Positions 60,356 through 64,000 of a stretch of DNA of 64,000 bases are shown piece by piece. Source of the stretch: CAWBXL01 sp963837365 (GTDB lineage Bacteria; Acidobacteriota; Terriglobia; Terriglobales; Acidobacteriaceae); assembly GCA_963837365.1 (NCBI GenBank), contig CAWIMW010000003.1, positions 1 through 64,000 on the forward strand. The letters run 5' to 3'. A program made the position numbers and the translations under genes. The notes under the pieces were generated by a model. That model made no database searches, was not told the DNA's origin, and worked only from the letters and a program-made list of their open reading frames with translations. Every line of letters begins with the position of its first letter. Within the stretch, counting starts at the first letter, position 1.

Positions 60356-61282
60356 ATGAAAACAGCGGCTAAAGTGGGGTTAGCTTTTGCCGTCATGCTT
60401 TTTGCCTGGCGGATGCAAGCAGGCACCGATTCGTCTACAACCGTCATCCGTAGCGTGAATGTGCTGGGTGCGGGGAGCACGCTTGAAATCGAAGTCATTG
60501 CCAGCCAGCCAATTGAGCCACGCACGCAAACCATTACTGGGCCGGACCGGCTGGTGCTCGATTTCTTCAATGCGGTGCCCGGTGGCGCTCTGCGCAACCT
60601 CAACGTCAACCGTGGCGAATTGAAGCAGGTCCGCGTCGGACGTTTTTCCGATATTCCGGCGGTCACGCGGATCGTCCTCGACCTGAAATCGCCGCAACCG
60701 TATCAACTGTTTCCTTCGGGGAAAACTGTGATCGTCAAGCTGGCGGCTGCACCTGCCAAGCAATCACAACCGAGCGCGCCGGCAGCAGTCTCAGCCCCTG
60801 CTCCAGCGCCAGTTGCGCCGCCGCGCAAAGTGGAAGTAAGTTTTTCCCGCGGCAAGCTTCGCATCTGGGCGAATAAAGCAACTTTGGCGGAAGTGATGGC
60901 AGAAGTACATCGCAATACCGGGGCGGAGATGACCATGCCTCCCGGGGCCGGACAAGAACCCATCGTTGCCGACCTTGGGCCTGCACCCGCAAGGGAAGTG
61001 CTGGCGGCATTGTTGAATGGCTCACGTTTCAATTTTGTGATAGTCGGTTCCGACAGCGATCCTTCGCAACTGCGGGGGATTTTCCTGACCAGGCGGGAAG
61101 GAGGCGGCGCAGATAGTGGAGTCAGCTATCCCGCCACCGTGATGGGGCAGCCTCGGCAGGAGCCAGATCAAGCCATGGCGGCTCCAGATATCGAGACCCC
61201 GTCGGAATCGGTACCCACCAACGCGGAGCCGGAGATGGTGCCGAACCAGCCTGACCAGCCGGAACAAGCACCGCCGCAGTAG
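60356..61282 (+). CDS. AMIN-domain secreted protein
   Basis: A 308-residue protein with a signal peptide (KVGLAFAVMLFAWRMQAG). The AMIN domain follows (SVNVLGAGSTLEIEVIASQP ... RLVLDFFNAVPGG ... VRVGRFSDIPAVTRIVLDLK), about residues 30-130. A Pro/Ala-rich linker, an STN-like secretin-type domain (KLRIWANKATLAEVMAEVHR) and an acidic Pro/Gln-rich tail complete it. In Acidobacteriota such proteins accompany PilQ/secretin or cell-wall functions. Periplasmic, peptidoglycan-associated by inference. Confidence 0.85.
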   Translation: MKTAAKVGLAFAVMLFAWRMQAGTDSSTTVIRSVNVLGAGSTLEIEVIASQPIEPRTQTITGPDRLVLDFFNAVPGGALRNLNVNRGELKQVRVGRFSDIPAVTRIVLDLKSPQPYQLFPSGKTVIVKLAAAPAKQSQPSAPAAVSAPAPAPVAPPRKVEVSFSRGKLRIWANKATLAEVMAEVHRNTGAEMTMPPGAGQEPIVADLGPAPAREVLAALLNGSRFNFVIVGSDSDPSQLRGIFLTRREGGGADSGVSYPATVMGQPRQEPDQAMAAPDIETPSESVPTNAEPEMVPNQPDQPEQAPPQ

Positions 61283-61317
61283 TTCATAATCAAACCGCTG
61301 AATCTCACGATAGATGG

Positions 61318-62661
61318 CTACGGGGTTGGCGTCTGCACCAGGCGGACAGGTATGGGTGATCCTTCTCCGACAATCGGATTGTCCGGAGGGTAGGCATCTA
61401 CAGCATTTTGACTGCACCCAACAGCATTCAAGATAACCACTGGCACATCAGGTCCACCAGTTGTCTGTAGAACGCCTACTTGAAGAAAGCCAATGATCTT
61501 TGTTCGCACTAAACAACTAGAACTCGTGCAAAGCTGAGCGCCCTCGTCTACAGGCAGCGTCACCACGGAGTCACTGCGACTTATATTAGTGACTCCCTGA
61601 AGAGAGGAATTGGGATTATGTGTCCCTCCGGTAATTGTCACCGGAACGCTTCCAGTAGAAAACGAGTCTTGGCCGTCTAGCGCTAAGTCTCCATCTGCAT
61701 GAATTAGGCATCTACCACCTGTGCTGGTTGGAGACGTTGCTATAGCAGCGGTATCGGTATCTGCTGTAATTATTTGCCCGGCCCCGATTGGTGTGCCGCA
61801 ACTCATCTGTAACCGAGAAGCGCATGCAATGTTATCAACATAGACATTCCCTCCGCTACCCACTGGCGGTCCACAGGAGACAGCACCTGTAGACGGGCAC
61901 ACAGGAGAAGGAGAGGCGGGGAAGTCCAGTCCGTAAAAGTTCATTTGCGGATCGGAGACGGTTCCAGTACCGCCGACTAACCCTTGGCTCTGGTTGAGCA
62001 CTCGATGAAGCAGAAGCTGCGAACCAATGACTGTATTGTTTTTAAGACTTCCATCAGCCGGATTGAAGAAATACCCGCCCGAACAAGGCCCCGGAGACGA
62101 TGTGTGCGGATCGCAATTGGGAATTAGCCACGGTTTTACGCCGGTCAGCTCTATAGGCGTATCATGCCCTGACATATTGTAGGCTTCGGCCGTGGCCGTT
62201 GCAGTTACCAGTCCGCCGGGCACATTGAAAATACGACCAAAGAACAGTGGTGTCCCGACTCGCTTAACTGTCACCGTGACCCGGGGATTTGTGTTGCTAT
62301 CCGCATCATCGAAGTTGCACTGTATGTTTTGTATCTCCGCAGGTTTGCCAGCAATAAGGTTAGAAGCTGCTGCTAGAGCTGCCTGCTGATTGACCGCTCC
62401 AGTTGATGTTGCCACGTTGCTTTCACATAAAGCCGCAAGCGTCCATCCCGCAGGTCTAGAGGTGAAACTCGAGCTCACGAACATCTTGGCCCCGGCAAGT
62501 GCGGCTGCATCAGCCGCCCGCTGAGCTTCGCTCCGTGCTGTATAGAGACTTGCCACATCTATGGCAAGCGCTGCCATTGCCACTAGGGCAAGTAGTGTCA
62601 CACCAACGATAAGAATCGTAACGCCGCGTTCGTCTTTATTTGCAGGGTAGGTGAATCTCAT
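61318..62661 (-). CDS. tadG: TadG-like pilus assembly protein
   Basis: A 447-residue protein. N-terminal class III-like segment KDERGVTILIVGVTLLALVA followed by AALAIDVASLYTARSEAQRA and ADAAALAGAKMF is the TadG hallmark (TadE-like N-domain with the later von Willebrand-like part replaced by a long Ser/Thr/Pro and Cys-containing region). Located in the envelope, part of a Tad/Flp-type pilus or secretion system with the two TadE genes upstream. Confidence 0.8.
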   Translation of the reverse strand: MRFTYPANKDERGVTILIVGVTLLALVAMAALAIDVASLYTARSEAQRAADAAALAGAKMFVSSSFTSRPAGWTLAALCESNVATSTGAVNQQAALAAASNLIAGKPAEIQNIQCNFDDADSNTNPRVTVTVKRVGTPLFFGRIFNVPGGLVTATATAEAYNMSGHDTPIELTGVKPWLIPNCDPHTSSPGPCSGGYFFNPADGSLKNNTVIGSQLLLHRVLNQSQGLVGGTGTVSDPQMNFYGLDFPASPSPVCPSTGAVSCGPPVGSGGNVYVDNIACASRLQMSCGTPIGAGQIITADTDTAAIATSPTSTGGRCLIHADGDLALDGQDSFSTGSVPVTITGGTHNPNSSLQGVTNISRSDSVVTLPVDEGAQLCTSSSCLVRTKIIGFLQVGVLQTTGGPDVPVVILNAVGCSQNAVDAYPPDNPIVGEGSPIPVRLVQTPTP

Positions 62662-62665
62662 AGTC

Positions 62666-63286
62666 CTATTCCAAGTTCTGCATAGTTGCGGACACGGTGA
62701 TCGTCGAGCTCAGATAATTGGCATTTTTATCCAGTAGCTTAAACGCCTGATTAAATCGCCATTGGTAAGGGTAAACCAGGGTGATTTTCGTATTCTCAAC
62801 GCGATATGGGGACGTATCAAACGGCGCGATCAGTTGACTTGAATTCGGGTTTAGAACGTCGCGCTCGATTGTGAGCGTGGGGCCAGAGCAGGATCCAGTA
62901 AAAGTCCAAGTTAACGAACCCGGGCCTCCATATGCTCCGGACACCGTACCTAGGCCACAATCATCCACCTTGCTGGCCAAAAGGTTGCTGTCAACCACGT
63001 CACGAACGATGCAAACCGAAACAGGTGCACCACATGTAGTGTCGACCTCGGGAGGACGTTGCTGGCTCGCCGCTGCTCTCGCACCCTCGCGGACCGCGTC
63101 GATCAGTTTATGTCTAACCGTGAATGCCACACCAAAATCATAGATAGCGACTACAAGTACAACCAGAAGCGGCAGGGACACAGCGAATTCGACAATCTCG
63201 GTGCCGTGTGTCCTTTTGACCCACGTAGACTGCCAGAGACGAAGGGGCAGGCTCTTGATGCGAAGGAAAGTCCGGCGAGCGCTCAA
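62666..63286 (-). CDS. tadE: TadE-like pseudopilin
   Basis: A 206-residue protein with the TadE N-domain HGTEIVEFAVSLPLLVVLVV followed by AIYDFGVAFTVRHKLIDAVR and EGARAAASQQ. The rest is a beta-rich extracellular part with several Cys. Its start overlaps the stop of the next TadE gene (ATGA-type). Minor pseudopilin of a Tad system. Confidence 0.85.
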   Translation of the reverse strand: MSARRTFLRIKSLPLRLWQSTWVKRTHGTEIVEFAVSLPLLVVLVVAIYDFGVAFTVRHKLIDAVREGARAAASQQRPPEVDTTCGAPVSVCIVRDVVDSNLLASKVDDCGLGTVSGAYGGPGSLTWTFTGSCSGPTLTIERDVLNPNSSQLIAPFDTSPYRVENTKITLVYPYQWRFNQAFKLLDKNANYLSSTITVSATMQNLE

Positions 63287-63795
63287 TTCTCCTCTTTAGA
63301 TTGGGCCTGGGCACTGATATTGATACTCAGCGTGATCGGCGTCAGCGCTGGCGGACAGCAGGTGAGCCCATTAAGCTTAAAGTTATATGGATAACTCAGG
63401 CGCGCGTTGTATACAGTTATTAGCGGCCCGGAAGGTAATGTCACATTGATGGGATCTACATGAAAGACTTCTTGACTGGGATCCAGGTGCGCTGCCAGAA
63501 GAATCGGATCAACGATCTGGCTTTTTATTGTGTCTTCTTCGGACGCAGTATTTCCTGAAGTGGCAGGAGCATGTAACGCTGCTGCTTCTGCGGCTGCACG
63601 CACCGCATGATTCACGGTCGTGTAAATGCTAAACGCCCTCCCAAACCATAGAATTCCGAAGATCATCATGATCAGCATCGGCACCACAGCCGCGAATTCC
63701 GCGATCTGGGCGCCGCGATCACGTGAAGCAAAAATACACCATCGCTTTAACGTGCCCGGTTTCACAAAGGTCTCCACAGTACGCTCACCGCACAA
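63283..63795 (-). CDS. TadE-like pseudopilin
   Basis: A 170-residue TadE-family protein: RGAQIAEFAAVVPMLIMMIF and GILWFGRAFSIYTTVNHAVR with AAAEAAALHAP are the conserved N-terminal helix and following motif. Overlaps both neighbours by a few to 34 bp. Paralogue of the TadE gene downstream. Confidence 0.85.
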   Translation of the reverse strand: MCGERTVETFVKPGTLKRWCIFASRDRGAQIAEFAAVVPMLIMMIFGILWFGRAFSIYTTVNHAVRAAAEAAALHAPATSGNTASEEDTIKSQIVDPILLAAHLDPSQEVFHVDPINVTLPSGPLITVYNARLSYPYNFKLNGLTCCPPALTPITLSINISAQAQSKEEN

Positions 63796-64000
63796 GCCAC
63801 GACGGTAACCGCAACCCCAACTCCAAATGGAATTTTCAGCGATTCTGCATGGTCGAGTGAAACCTCCGGCCCCGGCATATGAAAGCTCAGCAGGGAACCG
63901 GCCATTGAAACCAGATTACGCAATGTCCTCCCCACGCGCCGCTTCCAGATGATGACAAATACCGCTATCATTCCATTCACCAGAATCGTCCCTACCAGCA
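63762..64000 (-). CDS. C-terminal part of a CpaA/TadV-like prepilin peptidase, partial
   Basis: The minus-strand frame is open to the right edge. It shows a membrane helix MIAVFVIIWKRRVGRTLRN, a loop, and a C-terminal helix SLKIPFGVGVAVTVVACAVS, which matches the closing IPYGVAIA-type helix of A24 prepilin peptidases. The GTG at 63980 is not needed as a start. It would process the TadE and Flp pilins. Only about 78 residues are visible, so the call is tentative. Confidence 0.5.
   Translation of the reverse strand, partial: LVGTILVNGMIAVFVIIWKRRVGRTLRNLVSMAGSLLSFHMPGPEVSLDHAESLKIPFGVGVAVTVVACAVSVLWRPL

Overview
The window appears to join DNA from two different bacteria. Positions 1 to about 39,806 are very GC-rich and carry gene sets typical of Thermoleophilia/Solirubrobacterales (Actinomycetota). 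From about 39,806 to the end the DNA has lower GC and different codon use, and its gene content resembles Acidobacteriota (Terriglobia-like): NiFe hydrogenase with a full hyp set, NifJ, an AMIN-domain protein and TadE/TadG. The switch lies exactly where an IS66 transposase loses its 5' half and a HigA-like antidote gene begins without a start codon. An assembly chimera is the simplest reading; no gene product spans the switch.

Left part. 1-6,346 is a tightly overlapping lipid-modification operon (FAD oxidoreductase, DUF1365, cyclopropane synthase family, MBL hydrolase), then an FtsH-like protease and an MpaB-type oxygenase. 6,662-9,193 on the minus strand holds a saccharopine-dehydrogenase-like reductase, an SRPBCC protein and a methyltransferase. 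A 42-bp exact direct repeat of the 3' half of tRNA-Val(UAC), at 9,210-9,251 and 30,045-30,086, delimits a 20.8-kb integrative element. The intact tRNA is at the right end and the 3' remnant at the left, in the orientation expected for integration into a tRNA 3' end. Inside the element: a minus-strand operon of an E3-type rRNase-like protein, an acidic small protein and an ImmA/IrrE protease; a MerR-like/PIN locus; a DprA-like protein; a BrnT-like/RHH pair followed by a large HEPN-motif protein; a second tRNA-Val(UAC); integrase, Xis, replication-relaxation and TraG-like coupling genes; iteron-like repeats; an ISAzo13-type transposase; a lower-GC two-gene cassette (membrane protein plus group II PLP decarboxylase); and a regulatory block of HTH and SSB-like genes at the right end.

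Right of the element (30.1-39.8 kb): small membrane proteins, an AAA ATPase, two NERD-domain genes, two MNT/HEPN loci (one reduced to fragments, one with an intact MNT gene), a His-Xaa-Ser (hxsABCD) peptide-modification locus and the broken IS66 transposase. Many genes between 11.6 and 40 kb are split by single-base frame changes although each segment still reads as good protein. This points to uncorrected sequencing indels, decay, or both.

Acidobacterial part. An FkbM methyltransferase and an alcohol dehydrogenase are followed by pyruvate:ferredoxin oxidoreductase with a DHOD-like partner and a tandem universal stress protein (plus strand). A long minus-strand cluster (60,026 to 48,414) then reads hypC-hypD-hypE-hypA-hypB-hypF-hoxE-hoxF-hoxU-hoxY-hoxH-maturation protease-DUF2721. 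Four near-perfect TGTGA-N6-TCACA boxes stand upstream of these units. This suggests one CRP/FNR-family regulator links pyruvate oxidation, stress response and NAD-linked hydrogen metabolism. The window ends with an AMIN protein and TadG/TadE/TadE/CpaA-like pilus genes.
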